Positions 1 through 9,421 of a stretch of DNA of 64,000 nucleotides are shown in pieces; positions within the stretch are counted from its first letter, which is position 1; each line of letters starts with the position of its first letter. Below the pieces are notes generated by a model. The model made no database searches and was not told the DNA's origin. It saw nothing but the letters and a program-made list of their open reading frames with translations. Position numbers and translations under genes: made by a program. Source of the DNA: JALHMQ01 sp020248785 (GTDB lineage Bacteria; Pseudomonadota; Gammaproteobacteria; Burkholderiales; Burkholderiaceae_F); assembly GCA_046343415.1 (NCBI GenBank), contig JBKDNL010000028.1, positions 1 to 64,000 on the forward strand. Direction: 5' to 3'.

Positions 1-720
1 GAGTGCAGCGCTCGGGCCAGGAGCGCACGACCACCGGCGCAAACAGCAGCGGGACGGCCATCGAGGCGGCCACGGCATCGGCCAGCTTGTACTCGCGCAG
101 GTCGCTGCACAGCGCCGCAAACACCACCGGCACGAAAAGGACTGGCACGCGGTGATACAGATCGGTGGCGTTGATACGGATGTCGGGGCGGCGCTGGCGG
201 TACAAGTCGCCGAATACGGCGCCCTGGAACACCTCGCGGTCGAGTACCTCGGCGAAGTTGCTGTGGTCGTTCAGCCCTCCGCCGAGGACGCGTGAGATGT
301 TCTCGGGATGGACGATCGACAGGCGCATGCGTCGTTCGTAGTCGCGCAGCAGCACCTCGTCGCGAAAGCTCGCCAGCGCTCCCCGACCATGCAGGCCGAA
401 GTACGCGGCGGTCAGCGAGCCGCCCGACACGCTTGAGATGAACGTCACGTCGTCCAGCAGGTCGCCCTCGGGCGAGTGGTGCTCGGCCAGCCCTTGCAAG
501 ACGCCGTGAGCAAAGGCCGCAGCGCGCAGTCCACCCCCCGAGAACGACAGCGCAATGACGTTGCGCCCGGCGATGTCTTGTGGCCGGCCCATGTCGGCTG
601 CGACGCCGGCCGGCAGCGGAGCGTTGGTCGCACGGTTGAACACCGGCGTGGCGCAGGCCCCAAGCACCAGCGCCGCCGCGAGCGGCGCCAGCCAGCCCGC
701 CAGGACCCGGTGGGTATCGG
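1..720 (-). CDS. Patatin-like phospholipase, probable lipoprotein (C-terminus cut by the window)
   Basis: The minus strand reads as a patatin-type serine acyl hydrolase. The oxyanion-hole motif GGGLRA lies near 535-520, followed by the nucleophile elbow ISSVSGGSLTAA near 445-405 (G-x-S-x-G). Downstream comes a DAVAASMAVP stretch, typical before the second active-site region. About 37 codons before GGGLRA a hydrophobic segment ends in LGAC (Cys codon at 655-653), a plausible lipobox, so the enzyme would be anchored at the cell envelope. The frame is open further upstream but no ATG or GTG with a good ribosome site lies near the signal sequence, so the start is unresolved. The catalytic Asp of the dyad lies beyond the window edge. 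Confidence 0.8.
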
Positions 721-734
721 AGCGCCCGCGGCTC

Positions 735-1310
735 GCGTGCTGGTCCGGCGCCCACGATGAGTCTGGCCGCGGCCCGCCTCCTCGAACCTCGATTCGAAAC
801 CGTCTCGCGCAAGGATCAACACCAGGCCGGGCACACGTCGGATGCGCGCCAAATCCTGTCAGACGGCGCGGCGGTGACCAAAGCTGTCGCCACTCCAATC
901 GATCGCGGACCCGTGGGGGTCGGTGCGGTGCAGCTTGATCCTCTGTCCGGCCTGACATGGAACCAACACTGCGGTAATGGTGGTTGCGTCTCACGGCGGC
1001 TGCCGTCGGGTGAGTGCAAGGGGCTCAGATGATGGCGAGTCATCGAAAGCATCCGTGCAGTGCTCGGTGATCAGCTTGACGCGCGTCAATCGGGCTCAAT
1101 GCCGGCCGGAAACCTGCGCATCGCCCTGCAGCAGTGGCAAGCCGCCGGCGGAGCGCGCGGGGTTGACCGCAGCAGCAGTCCGTGTCCGTTGGTGCTAAGA
1201 GGTTGAATTGACCACGCACAAGCCCCTTGCGCGCTTCGCAATCGCGGTGACGGACACAGCCGGCGCGCCGGCCTTCGAAGATGGGCCGACGTCGAGCCCG
1301 CGAACGTGAC
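735..1310. other. Stretch without a recognisable gene between the patatin gene and miaA
   Basis: I see no reading frame here with a credible start, ribosome site and protein-like composition; the short open frames are high-GC noise. The upstream part may hold the promoter and true start of the leftward patatin-like gene. No tRNA, strong terminator or repeat was seen. Confidence 0.5.
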
Positions 1311-2240
1311 TCAGCCGACGAGCCGTCCGATCAGGCGGGCGGCCTGGGCTGGTGTGGCGGCGTCGAAGGGGTCGAGCGCGTTGGCATCGGGCATCGAGCG
1401 CAGCCACGTCATCTGCCGCTTGGCAAGCTGGCGCGTGGCCTGCAACGCGGCGGCGCGAAACTGCCCGAACGTCGTCGCGCCGGTAAGGTGGGCCCAGGCT
1501 TGGCGATAACCCACGCTGCGCTGGCTCGGCAGCTCAGGCGACAGGTCGCCGCGCGCCACAAGCGCACGGACCTCGTCGAGGAAGCCGGCGGCCAGCATGG
1601 CGTCGAAGCGGGTCTCGATGCGCGCGGCCAGCGTCCTCCGGTCCGGCGGCAGCAGTGCGATGGTGGCCAGCCGCAGCCGGCTCGGCTGCGCTCGCCCCTG
1701 CAGCAGTGACAGCGGCGTGCCAGTCAGTTCGAACACTTCGAGCGCGCGCTGGATGCGCTGGCTGTCGGTAGCCGGCAGCCGCGCGGCGGTGGCCGGATCA
1801 ACGCGCGCCAGTTCGGCATGCAGCGCGGGCCAGCCCGCGCGCGCGGCGTGCGCAGCGATTCGGCCTCGCACCTGCGCGTCGGCCGGTGGCAGATCGCTCA
1901 GGCCGCTGCGCAGCGCGCGCGCATAGAGCATGGTGCCGCCGACCACCAGTGGCAGGCGACCGCGGCCGCGCACCTGCGCAATGACGGCTGTCGCATCACG
2001 CACGAACTCCGCCACGGAGTATGTCTCGGCGGGGTCGCGCAGATCGAGCAGGTGATGCGGCACGGTGGCCCGCTCCGCCGCGCTGGGCTTGGCGCTGCCG
2101 ATGTTCATGCCTCGGTAGACCTGCGCCGAGTCGATCGACACGATTTCGATCGGCCGCTCGCACGCCAGCGCCAGGGCCAGCGCGCTCTTACCGCAGGCCG
2201 TCGGGCCAAGCAGCAGCAAGGCGTCCGGAGCCGGGTCCAT
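1311..2240 (-). CDS. miaA: tRNA dimethylallyltransferase (MiaA)
   Basis: Transfers a dimethylallyl group to N6 of A37 in tRNAs that read UNN codons. The N-terminus LLLLGPTACGKSALALAL is the P-loop, followed by EIVSIDSAQVYRGMNIGSAKP, the family's substrate-binding signature, then HHLLDLRDPAETYSVAEFV. About 309 residues, the usual length. I chose the ATG at 2240 because it sits just after the mutL stop and directly precedes the P-loop; the longer frame to 2321 would overlap mutL. It is the last gene of the leftward mutL-miaA pair, the standard arrangement in beta- and gammaproteobacteria. Confidence 0.95.
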   Translation of the reverse strand: MDPAPDALLLLGPTACGKSALALALACERPIEIVSIDSAQVYRGMNIGSAKPSAAERATVPHHLLDLRDPAETYSVAEFVRDATAVIAQVRGRGRLPLVVGGTMLYARALRSGLSDLPPADAQVRGRIAAHAARAGWPALHAELARVDPATAARLPATDSQRIQRALEVFELTGTPLSLLQGRAQPSRLRLATIALLPPDRRTLAARIETRFDAMLAAGFLDEVRALVARGDLSPELPSQRSVGYRQAWAHLTGATTFGQFRAAALQATRQLAKRQMTWLRSMPDANALDPFDAATPAQAARLIGRLVG

Positions 2241-2245
2241 GGGCC

Positions 2246-4042
2246 CTAGCGCCCGCGCAGGAAGAGCTTGTCCAGATCGCCGATCGACAGCTGCACCCAG
2301 GTCGGGCGGCCGTGGTTGCACTGGTCGGCGCGCTCGGTGGACTCCATCTCGCGCAGCAGCCCATTCATCTCGTCGAGCGTGAGGCGGCGGTTGGCGCGCA
2401 CCGCCGAGCGGCAGGCCAGCGTAGCCAGCAGTTCGTTGCGGTGCTCGGTCAGCACGCGCGAGCCGCCGTAGTCGCGCAGGTCGCGCAGGACGTCGCGCGC
2501 CAGCGAGGCGCCGGCGTCCGGCGCGAGCAGGGCAGGCAGCGCGCGCAGCGCAAGCTGGGTGGGCGCGGCGGGCACGAGGTCGAGCCCGATCGCGCCCAAC
2601 ACGTCGGCGTGCTCCTCTGCGGTGGCGACGTCGAGGGCATCGGCCGCGAAGACCTGCGGCAGCAGCAGGCGCTGCTGCGGGACCGCGCGGGCATCGAGCT
2701 GGCGCTTGAGTTTTTCATACACGATGCGCTCGTGCGCAGCATGCATGTCGACAATGACGAGTCCCGCGCGGTTCTGCGCGAGGATGTAGATGCCAGACAG
2801 CTGCGCCAAGGCCATGCCAAGCGGGTGGTCCGCGCCAGCATCGGCGCCCTGCACCGCTGCGGTCGCCGGCGGCGGCGCCGCGGCCAGGCTGGCGAGGTAC
2901 TCGGCAACCGGTTGGGCGACGCCGAGCGTCGGCTGCATGGGCGCGCGCACGGCCGCCAGTCGCGTCAGCGTCATGATGGGCGTCGGCGTGGGCGTGGCGC
3001 TGCCGAAGGGAGCCGTCGACACGGCCGTCGCAAGCGCGCTCTGGGCCAGTGCCGCCTGCACCGCGTGCAGCACAAATTGGTGCACGGCCGAGCTGTCGCG
3101 AAAACGCAGCTCGACCTTGGTCGGGTGGACGTTGACGTCGACCTTGCGCGGATCGAGCTCGAGGAACAGGCAGTACATCGGCTGCGATTGCCCATGCAGG
3201 ACATCCGCATAGGCCGCGCGCACGGCGTGTGTCAGCACCTTGTCGCGCACATACCGGCCGTTCACATAGAACAGCTGCGCATCGGCACGGCTGCGCGCGG
3301 CAGTGGGCAGTCCAACCCAGCCGCGCACCGCGATGTCGGCCGCCTGCGCGTGAACGTCGCGATGGGCGGCGGCAAAGTCATCCGGCAACAGCTCCAGGGC
3401 GCGCTCGCGCAGCCCGGTTGCCGGCAGCGCAAGCAGCTTGCGACCTTCATGCAGGACACTGAACTCCACGCCGGGATGCGCGGCTGCGATGCGCTCGACC
3501 TGCGTCACGCAGTGACCGAGTTCGGTCGCCTCGGCACGCAGGAACTTGCGGCGCGCCGGCGTCTTGAAGAACAGATCGGCCACTTCAACCCGCGTGCCCA
3601 CGGCGCCTGCGGCGGCGAGTACGCCCGCGGCGCCGCCATCGATCTGGAACGCCGAGTTGGCTGCCGCCGTGCGCGAGACGATGCTCACGGCGGCAACCGA
3701 GGCGATCGACGCCAGCGCCTCGCCGCGAAAGCCGAGCGAAGCGACCGACTCCAGGTCCGCCAGCGAGGCGATCTTGCTGGTGGCGTGGCGGGCAAGCGCC
3801 AGCGGCAACTCATCGCGGTCGATGCCGCTGCCGTTGTCGCTCACCACGATGCGCTTGATGCCGCCCCCATCGAGCCGCACTTCGATGCGGGTGGCGCCTG
3901 CGTCCAGCGCGTTTTCCACCAGTTCCTTGACCACCGAGGCAGGCCGCTCGACGACCTCGCCGGCGGCAATCTGGCTGATGAGCAGATCCGGCAGCGGCGT
4001 GATGGCGCGCCGGGTCGATGGAAGCGTGGGGAGGGATGACAT
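2246..4042 (-). CDS. mutL: DNA mismatch repair protein MutL
   Basis: Mismatch-repair matchmaker with an N-terminal GHKL ATPase. Visible motifs are the ATP-site helix VVKELVENALDAGA, the Mg/ATP motif DNGSGI, and TSKI followed by LGFRGEAL. The C-terminal dimerisation domain ends in SIGDLDKLFLRGR. From the ATG at 4042 it has 598 residues, normal for MutL; the open frame continues upstream but without family similarity. It is followed 5 bases later by miaA, so the two are probably co-transcribed. There is no DQHAxxE endonuclease motif (AAHERIVYE is present instead), which is normal for the class that works with MutH. Confidence 0.95.
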   Translation of the reverse strand: MSSLPTLPSTRRAITPLPDLLISQIAAGEVVERPASVVKELVENALDAGATRIEVRLDGGGIKRIVVSDNGSGIDRDELPLALARHATSKIASLADLESVASLGFRGEALASIASVAAVSIVSRTAAANSAFQIDGGAAGVLAAAGAVGTRVEVADLFFKTPARRKFLRAEATELGHCVTQVERIAAAHPGVEFSVLHEGRKLLALPATGLRERALELLPDDFAAAHRDVHAQAADIAVRGWVGLPTAARSRADAQLFYVNGRYVRDKVLTHAVRAAYADVLHGQSQPMYCLFLELDPRKVDVNVHPTKVELRFRDSSAVHQFVLHAVQAALAQSALATAVSTAPFGSATPTPTPIMTLTRLAAVRAPMQPTLGVAQPVAEYLASLAAAPPPATAAVQGADAGADHPLGMALAQLSGIYILAQNRAGLVIVDMHAAHERIVYEKLKRQLDARAVPQQRLLLPQVFAADALDVATAEEHADVLGAIGLDLVPAAPTQLALRALPALLAPDAGASLARDVLRDLRDYGGSRVLTEHRNELLATLACRSAVRANRRLTLDEMNGLLREMESTERADQCNHGRPTWVQLSIGDLDKLFLRGR

Positions 4043-4144
4043 GCGTGGCTGGTGTCCTGCGGAACAGTCCGCCTGCAAGACCAAGCGCATGCAGGACCGG
4101 TTCGGATTATAGGAACCGGGTGTGTGTGTCGCCGTCATTGCCCG

Positions 4145-4328
4145 GTGTCCCAACCCATAAGTCTCGAAACAACCATGGCGAGAGTCACCGCCAACCTTTG
4201 TCGCCGCGCCCGCCGGGCTCCCAATCCGGCTGCGCGCGGCTTCGCGTGTGGCGGCGATTCTCGCCATTGTTGTGCGCCACCATTCGGCACGCCTGCGGCA
4301 ATGCTTCGAAACCTATGGGTCGGGACAC
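4145..4328. repeat. Long imperfect inverted repeat, MITE-like, between mutL and dedA
   Basis: The left arm 4145-4192 (starting GTGTCCCAACCCATAAG) reappears inverted at 4250-4328 (ending CCTATGGGTCGGGACAC). The arms match closely except for about 30 extra bases inside the right arm. The outer ends read TGTCCC and GGGACA, the TG..CA ends common to many insertion sequences. The core is too short to code for a transposase, so this looks like a non-autonomous or decayed element. No target-site duplication is obvious. Confidence 0.5.
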
Positions 4329-4505
4329 TAGGGTTACACCCGAGTGCTCGTGTGACTGCTGCAGCGCGGTTGCCTCGATTGCGCGCGGGGCGCTCGCGTA
4401 TGATCGCCGCGCGTTTCAAGGCCAGACGCGTGCCGACCAAGCATCGCAGCGCGCCGCGCCCACACATCCACAACCGCATCACCACCGCACTTCGACCCGC
4501 AGCTC

Positions 4506-5171
4506 ATGGAAGGTATCAACTGGGTCGAGCTGTTCAATGCGATGGACAAGTTCCTCATCGGCATCGTCGAGAGGAACGTGGTGATGTTCTACGTGGTGCT
4601 CTTCGCGATCTTCTTTTCCGAGACCGGGCTGGTCTTCATGACCTTTCTGCCCGGCGACTCGCTGCTGTTCGTCGCGGGCGCCGTCAGTGCGCTGCCCCGG
4701 GCGCAGGCTCAGGGCCTCAATGTCTACCTGCTGATGTTCATCATCACCGTCGGTGCCATCCTGGGCAACACGCTGAACTACGCGATCGGCGCCTGGCTGG
4801 GCCACAAGGTCTACGACGGCAGCATCAAGTGGATCGACAAGGGTGCCCTCGACAAGACCCATGCGTTCTATGAGAAGCACGGCGGCAAGACGATCATGAT
4901 CGCCCGCTTCGTGCCGATCGTGCGCAGCTTTGCGCCGCTCGTCGCCGGCGCCAGCGGCATGGATTACAAGCAGTTCCAGCTGTACAACGTGCTCGGCGCG
5001 GTAATCTGGGTCGTCTCGCTGGTCTACGGCGGCTACTTGTTCGGCAACGTGCCTGTGATCCGCGACAATCTTGGGATCATTCTGGTTGTCGGCATCGGCG
5101 CCGTGCTTGGTCCCTTGCTCGTTGCTGCGCTGTATCGCTGGGCGCGGCGTTACTGGCGCTCGCCGACCTGA
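4506..5171 (+). CDS. DedA family membrane protein
   Basis: An inner-membrane protein of 221 residues in the DedA/SNARE-associated family, whose members act in undecaprenyl-phosphate or phospholipid translocation and membrane homeostasis. The sequence shows hydrophobic segments near residues 25-45, 75-100, 145-170 and 185-210. It also has the family core FFSETGLVFMTFLPGDSLL and the motif ARFVPIVRSFAPLVAGASGM, with conserved Arg, Pro and Gly residues. It is transcribed away from mutL, with the inverted repeat at 4145-4328 in the shared upstream region. The exact substrate cannot be told from sequence. Confidence 0.9.
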   Translation: MEGINWVELFNAMDKFLIGIVERNVVMFYVVLFAIFFSETGLVFMTFLPGDSLLFVAGAVSALPRAQAQGLNVYLLMFIITVGAILGNTLNYAIGAWLGHKVYDGSIKWIDKGALDKTHAFYEKHGGKTIMIARFVPIVRSFAPLVAGASGMDYKQFQLYNVLGAVIWVVSLVYGGYLFGNVPVIRDNLGIILVVGIGAVLGPLLVAALYRWARRYWRSPT

Positions 5172-5493
5172 GCCTGCGCGGCGCCAGCTCACGCAGCGAC
5201 TGGCACGCCATGCGCTATGGGCCGGCGTGGCCCGAAGGCTCGGCCCGCGTCTTGACCTGTTTGCCACCGAGGTGCTGCCGACCGGTCTGCGCTACGTTCC
5301 GGAGTTCCCGAGCGACGCCGACGATGCGCGCTGGCTCATTGCGGTCGCTCCACGTGATGCAGGAGCAGGCGCGATAAGGCTGGCAGCGCGTGGTGGCGCC
5401 ATCGACGACGCTGCGATCTTCGGTGACGTTTCGCACGGTGCGCGGCTGACAGTGTGGCAGCGGCATCACCCCGTCGGAGTCACCCAAGCGACA
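5172..5493 (+). pseudogene. Gene-free spacer with a possible AlkB-like fragment at 5251-5350
   Basis: Between dedA and amiC no intact gene is seen. In one plus frame, 5251-5350 reads LDLFATEVLPTGLRYVPEF, which resembles the start of AlkB-type 2-oxoglutarate dioxygenases (LF...LP.GLRY.PEFL), but the rest of the fold and the iron ligands are missing. This may be a decayed remnant or a chance match. Confidence 0.25.
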
Positions 5494-6783
5494 TCACCCG
5501 AGCGGTTTACGCGCGCCCGGCGGGTACTTGGCGAAGTAGCGCTCGATGCCGCGGAACATCGCCTGCGCCATTGCCTGCTGGTAGCCCTCGTCCTTCAGCC
5601 GCAGCTCTTCCTGCGGATTGCTGATGAAAGCGGTCTCCACCAGGATCGACGGGATGTCCGGCGCTTTCAACACCGCAAAGCCCGCCTGCTCGACGCGTGG
5701 CTTGTGAAGGTCGTTCACCCGCTCAAGTTCGCGCAACACGGCGTTGCCAAAGCGCAGGCTGTCGCTGATCTGTGCTGTGGTGGACAGATCGAGCAGCACG
5801 CGCGCCAGGCCGGGGTCGTGGGTGCCCAGATCGATCCCGCCTATAAGGTCGGCGTCGTTCTCGCGCCGTGCCATCCAGGCGGCCGCCGTGCTGGTGGCCC
5901 CGCGCTCGGACAGTGCAAAGACCGATGAGCCGCGCACATCCGGCTTGATCCACGCATCGGCATGGATGGAGACGAACAAGTCCGCCTGCACCCGCCGAGC
6001 GCGCGCCACCCGCTGGCCCAGCGGCACGAAGTAGTCGCCGTCGCGCGTGAGCAGCACGCGCATCTTCGATTCGCTGCCGATCATCTGTTCCAGCCGGCGC
6101 GCGATCGACAGCGTGACGTGTTTTTCGAATGTGCCTCGTTTGCCCACCGCACCGGGGTCTTCGCCGCCGTGGCCGGGGTCGATCGCCACCGTGATGACGC
6201 GCGTGATGTGCGCCGGGCGCGAGCGCTGCGGGGTCTCGCGCGCGGTGGCCGGCGCGTTGGGCGCCTGCGGTTGCGGGCCGCGACCGCGGCTTTCGTGCTC
6301 GCGCAAGAGGGCCAGCAGCGGATCCTGGGGTGTGAGCGGCTGCAGGTCGATCACCAGCCGGTACTGATATGGGCCGACCGGCGGTGATGCAAACACCTGC
6401 GGCCGGATTTCCTGCTTGAGTTCAATCACCAGTCGCACCACGCGCGGCCGGTTCTGCGCCAGCCGCACGTTGGCGATGTACGGATCGTCGACGTCGACCT
6501 TGCCCACCAGTTCGCGGAACTTGGGCTGCAACTCGATGCCATCCACGTCCACGACCAGGCGCGGCGGATTGTCGAGCGCGAAGTGCGTGAAACCCAGCGG
6601 AACATCGTGTTCGAGCGTGACGCGCGTGTACTCCGCCGCCGGCCACACTCGCACGCCGAGCAGCGTGGCGCCATGGGCGATCTGCGGCGCGCCGAGCGAT
6701 AGGACGAGCGAGCCCGCCGAGCCGATCAGCCGTCGCCGGTTGCGGTTCGGTGCTGCATCGTGGCGATTGCCTGCGTCAGCCAT
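5494..6783 (-). CDS. amiC: N-acetylmuramoyl-L-alanine amidase (AmiC type) with AMIN domain
   Basis: Cleaves the amide bond between MurNAc and the stem peptide during cell separation. The N-terminus RNRRRLIGSAGSLVLSL, ending near AHGA, is a twin-arginine-type signal, as in AmiC. An AMIN septal-targeting domain follows (about residues 40-150). The C-terminal Amidase_3 domain has the zinc-site motifs IDPGHGGEDPGA, a Glu in GTFEKHVTLSIA, SIHADAW, and the catalytic Glu in LVETAFISNPQEE. The start at 6783 (MADAGNRHD) gives 429 residues and overlaps tsaE by 58 bases. The longer frame to 6909 adds residues of no family type. Confidence 0.9.
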   Translation of the reverse strand: MADAGNRHDAAPNRNRRRLIGSAGSLVLSLGAPQIAHGATLLGVRVWPAAEYTRVTLEHDVPLGFTHFALDNPPRLVVDVDGIELQPKFRELVGKVDVDDPYIANVRLAQNRPRVVRLVIELKQEIRPQVFASPPVGPYQYRLVIDLQPLTPQDPLLALLREHESRGRGPQPQAPNAPATARETPQRSRPAHITRVITVAIDPGHGGEDPGAVGKRGTFEKHVTLSIARRLEQMIGSESKMRVLLTRDGDYFVPLGQRVARARRVQADLFVSIHADAWIKPDVRGSSVFALSERGATSTAAAWMARRENDADLIGGIDLGTHDPGLARVLLDLSTTAQISDSLRFGNAVLRELERVNDLHKPRVEQAGFAVLKAPDIPSILVETAFISNPQEELRLKDEGYQQAMAQAMFRGIERYFAKYPPGARKPLG

Positions 6784-7244
6784 GCGGTCCCGAGTGGTGA
6801 GTGCGCCATTGCCTGGACGACGCGCTCCTGGTCCATCACCTTGAACGTCAATGACAGGTCTGGCGTTGGCATCCGCGCGCCCGCGCGTTCGGGCCATTCC
6901 ACGGCGCATACGGTGCCGGGCGCGAACAACTCGCGAAAGCCAGCGGTCGCAAACTCGTCGCCGCCGCCAAAACGATAAAAATCAAAGTGATAGAAGTTTA
7001 AGCTCGAAAGATCGTAAGGTTCAAGCAGAGAAAAGGTAGGACTCTTGACCGGCCCGGTGACGCCCAGTGCGCGCAACAGCGCGCGCACGAGCGCCGTCTT
7101 GCCCGCACCGAGGTCGCCGGAGAGGGTGAGCACGGCGCCGTGTGCCTGCACCTGCGTGTACAGGCCGTGCAGCGCCTGACCCAGTGCGCGCCCCAGGGCG
7201 TCGGTGTGCGTCTCATCGGGCAGGGTGAAGTGGTGGGCAAGCAT
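6726..7244 (-). CDS. tsaE: tRNA threonylcarbamoyladenosine biosynthesis ATPase TsaE
   Basis: The ATPase partner of TsaB and TsaD in t6A37 tRNA modification. It has the P-loop LSGDLGAGKTALVRALL, then the family signatures VKSPTFSLLEPY and FYHFDFYRF, and a C-terminal VCAVEWPERA. With the ATG at 7244 it has 172 residues, the usual size. It overlaps the start of amiC, so the two are likely translated from one message, and it diverges from queG. Confidence 0.92.
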   Translation of the reverse strand: MLAHHFTLPDETHTDALGRALGQALHGLYTQVQAHGAVLTLSGDLGAGKTALVRALLRALGVTGPVKSPTFSLLEPYDLSSLNFYHFDFYRFGGGDEFATAGFRELFAPGTVCAVEWPERAGARMPTPDLSLTFKVMDQERVVQAMAHSPLGTAWLTQAIATMQHRTATGDG

Positions 7245-7327
7245 CGGGCTGAGGTCGGTGGTTGCGGCGGCCCGCCTAGACTGGCGCGCGCTTCGCACAT
7301 TCTGAACGCCGCACTGTCCAAGACCTG

Positions 7328-8419
7328 ATGAGCGCCGCGACCCACATCGATCTTGCTGCCCTGGCCCGCGACGTCAAGTCATGGGGGCGCTCGCTCGGCT
7401 TTGGCGCCGTGGGCATCAGCGACATCGACACCGCGCAGGCGATGCCGCATCTGGCCGCCTGGCTTGCGCAAGGGCGGCACGGCGACATGGACTACATGGC
7501 GCGCCATGCCCCCTTGCGGGCCGATCCGCAGCAGCTCCTGCCACGTGCGGCGCGGGTCATCAGCGCGCGGCTGGACTATCGCCCGCGCTCGGACGACGAG
7601 AGCTGGCTGGCGCGCGAGACCTCGCGCCTGGCCGACGGCGCGCAGGCGGTGGTGTCGATTTACGCGCGCGGTCGCGACTATCACAAGGTTCTGCGGCAAC
7701 GGCTGCAGCACCTGGCCACGCGCATCGAAACTGCCATTGGGCACTTTGGCTATCGCGTCTGCACCGACTCCGCGCCGGTGCTGGAGGTGGAGTTCGCGCG
7801 TAAGGCAGGCCTGGGATGGCGTGGCAAGCACACGCTGCTGCTGACGCAGGAGGCCGGCTCGATGTTTTTCTTGGGCGAGATCCTCGTCGACCTGCCGCTG
7901 CCCGTCGACGCGGCCGTGAGCGAGCATTGCGGCAATTGCACCCGCTGCATCGAGGCTTGTCCCACGGGTGCGATCACCGGCCCGTACCAGCTCGACGCGC
8001 GCCGCTGCATCTCCTACCTGACGATCGAGCACACGGGCAGCATCGCACCGGACCTGCGGCCGCTGCTGGGCAATCGCGTCTACGGCTGTGACGACTGCCA
8101 GCTCGCCTGCCCGTGGAACAAGTTTGCGCAGGTCGCCAGCCTGCCCGACTTTGAGGTGCGCCATGGGCTCGACAGCACCACGCTGATCGAGCTCTTTGCC
8201 TGGACCGAGGTCGAGTTCGGGGCGCGCCATGCCGGCTCGGCGATCCGGCGCATCGGCCACGAGCGCTGGCTGCGCAACATCGCGGTGGCGCTGGGCAATG
8301 CGCCGACCACGCCCGCGGTGATCGAGGCGCTGCGGGGTCGTGCGGGGCATCCATCCGCGCTGGTGCGCGAGCACGTGCGGTGGGCATTGGAGCGTCACGC
8401 CGACCGGACGATCGCTTGA
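7328..8419 (+). CDS. queG: Epoxyqueuosine reductase QueG
   Basis: Performs the last step of queuosine synthesis in tRNA, reducing epoxyqueuosine with a cobalamin cofactor and two [4Fe-4S] clusters. The N-terminal domain begins with LGFGAVGISDID and GDMDYMARH. The ferredoxin-like part carries CGNCTRCIEACPTGA and then CDDCQLACPWN, the eight cluster cysteines. A HEAT-like C-terminal part follows. At 363 residues it is of normal length. It is transcribed divergently from tsaE. Confidence 0.95.
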   Translation: MSAATHIDLAALARDVKSWGRSLGFGAVGISDIDTAQAMPHLAAWLAQGRHGDMDYMARHAPLRADPQQLLPRAARVISARLDYRPRSDDESWLARETSRLADGAQAVVSIYARGRDYHKVLRQRLQHLATRIETAIGHFGYRVCTDSAPVLEVEFARKAGLGWRGKHTLLLTQEAGSMFFLGEILVDLPLPVDAAVSEHCGNCTRCIEACPTGAITGPYQLDARRCISYLTIEHTGSIAPDLRPLLGNRVYGCDDCQLACPWNKFAQVASLPDFEVRHGLDSTTLIELFAWTEVEFGARHAGSAIRRIGHERWLRNIAVALGNAPTTPAVIEALRGRAGHPSALVREHVRWALERHADRTIA

Positions 8420-8518
8420 TTGATCGCGCGCTTGATGCCCCTCAAGCGGGCCGCAAGGCCACCCTCTAGCGTGCCGAGACTCGCGTCCGCGGGTTTGGTG
8501 CGCGCCCGCGGAGGCCGC

Positions 8519-9409
8519 ATGGGCATGGAGCTTTACAACACCGGCGAGCACGCCTGCGTGCTCTTCACCAACCTGGTCGATGAGGGCGACGGTGAGGTTG
8601 TGCAGGCCAACCAGTGCCTCATCGTGGACCACGGGCGCGGCATGTTGCTCGATCCGGGCGGCAACATGACCTACAACGAGTTGTTCATCGCGATGAGCCG
8701 GTTCTCCGCTCCCAAGGAACTGCAGCACGTCTTCGCCTCGCACGCCGACCCGGACATCATCGCATCGTTGCAGCGCTGGCTGACTTCGTCCAACACACAG
8801 TGCGTGATTTCTCGCGTGTGGTCGCGCTTCGTGCCGCACCTTTGCGGCAACGGCCGTACCGATGGGCGCATCCTCGCGGTGCCGGACCGTGGCGGTGTGC
8901 TACGCCTGGCCAAGGCGCGCCTTGTCCTGCTGCCTGCGCATTTCTTACATGCTGAAGGCAATCTGCCGGTCTATGACCCCGTGAGCCGGATCCTGTTCAG
9001 CGGTGACCTCGGCGCATCAATGGTCAGTGCGTCGGCCGCCGGCCAGTTCATCGAGGACATCGAGCCGCACATCGGCGCCATGCTCGGCTTTCATCGTCGC
9101 TACATGGTGAGCAACAAGATCTGCCGCTTCTGGGCCGAGATGGTGCGCGGGCTGGACATCGCCATGATCGTGCCGCAGCACGGGGCGCCGATGCGTGGGG
9201 CCGCCGTCGGGCAGTTCATTGATTGGATCAGCCAACTGCCCAGTGGCGTCGACCTGATGACGCAGGAAGCCTATCGATTGCCGGTTGCACTCTTTGAGCA
9301 GGGCCTGCAGCGCATCCCGGTCGACCTGATGACGCAGGAAGCCTATCGATTGCCGGACCCCAAGTGGATGCTGGATAGCCCGCCGGCCGCATCGGCCGAG
9401 GCGGCGTAG
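8519..9409 (+). CDS. MBL-fold protein of the flavodiiron oxygen-binding (ODP) type
   Basis: A metallo-beta-lactamase-fold protein related to the diiron domain of flavodiiron proteins. Visible are CLIVDHGRGMLLDPGG, the metal motif ASHADPDI in place of HxExDH, PAHFLHAEGNLPVYDP, a binding Asp in LFSGDLGA and the late His in IVPQHGAPM. There is no flavodoxin domain, so it is the stand-alone form and its reaction is uncertain. I chose the ATG at 8519, which follows GGAGG at 8510-8514, rather than the first in-frame ATG at 8420. The C-terminus contains a 24-residue tandem duplication listed separately. Confidence 0.8.
   Translation: MGMELYNTGEHACVLFTNLVDEGDGEVVQANQCLIVDHGRGMLLDPGGNMTYNELFIAMSRFSAPKELQHVFASHADPDIIASLQRWLTSSNTQCVISRVWSRFVPHLCGNGRTDGRILAVPDRGGVLRLAKARLVLLPAHFLHAEGNLPVYDPVSRILFSGDLGASMVSASAAGQFIEDIEPHIGAMLGFHRRYMVSNKICRFWAEMVRGLDIAMIVPQHGAPMRGAAVGQFIDWISQLPSGVDLMTQEAYRLPVALFEQGLQRIPVDLMTQEAYRLPDPKWMLDSPPAASAEAA
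9248..9356 (+). repeat. In-frame direct repeat of 37 bases (period 72) in the MBL-fold gene
   Basis: The 37 bases at 9248-9284 recur exactly at 9320-9356, so the peptide VDLMTQEAYRLP occurs twice. The 72-base period keeps the frame and inserts 24 residues. Exact identity points to a recent duplication or a preserved repeat. Confidence 0.95.
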
Positions 9410-9421
9410 TCGCCGCAAGGA

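Noticed and set aside
2021..4039. Plus-strand open frame of 672 codons opposite miaA/mutL
   Set aside because: Arg/His/Gln-rich antisense shadow of mutL and miaA, which have complete family motifs; high GC keeps the opposite frame open.
5251..5350. A functional AlkB gene after dedA
   Set aside because: Only about 30 residues resemble the family start; iron and 2-oxoglutarate ligands are absent, so at most a remnant.
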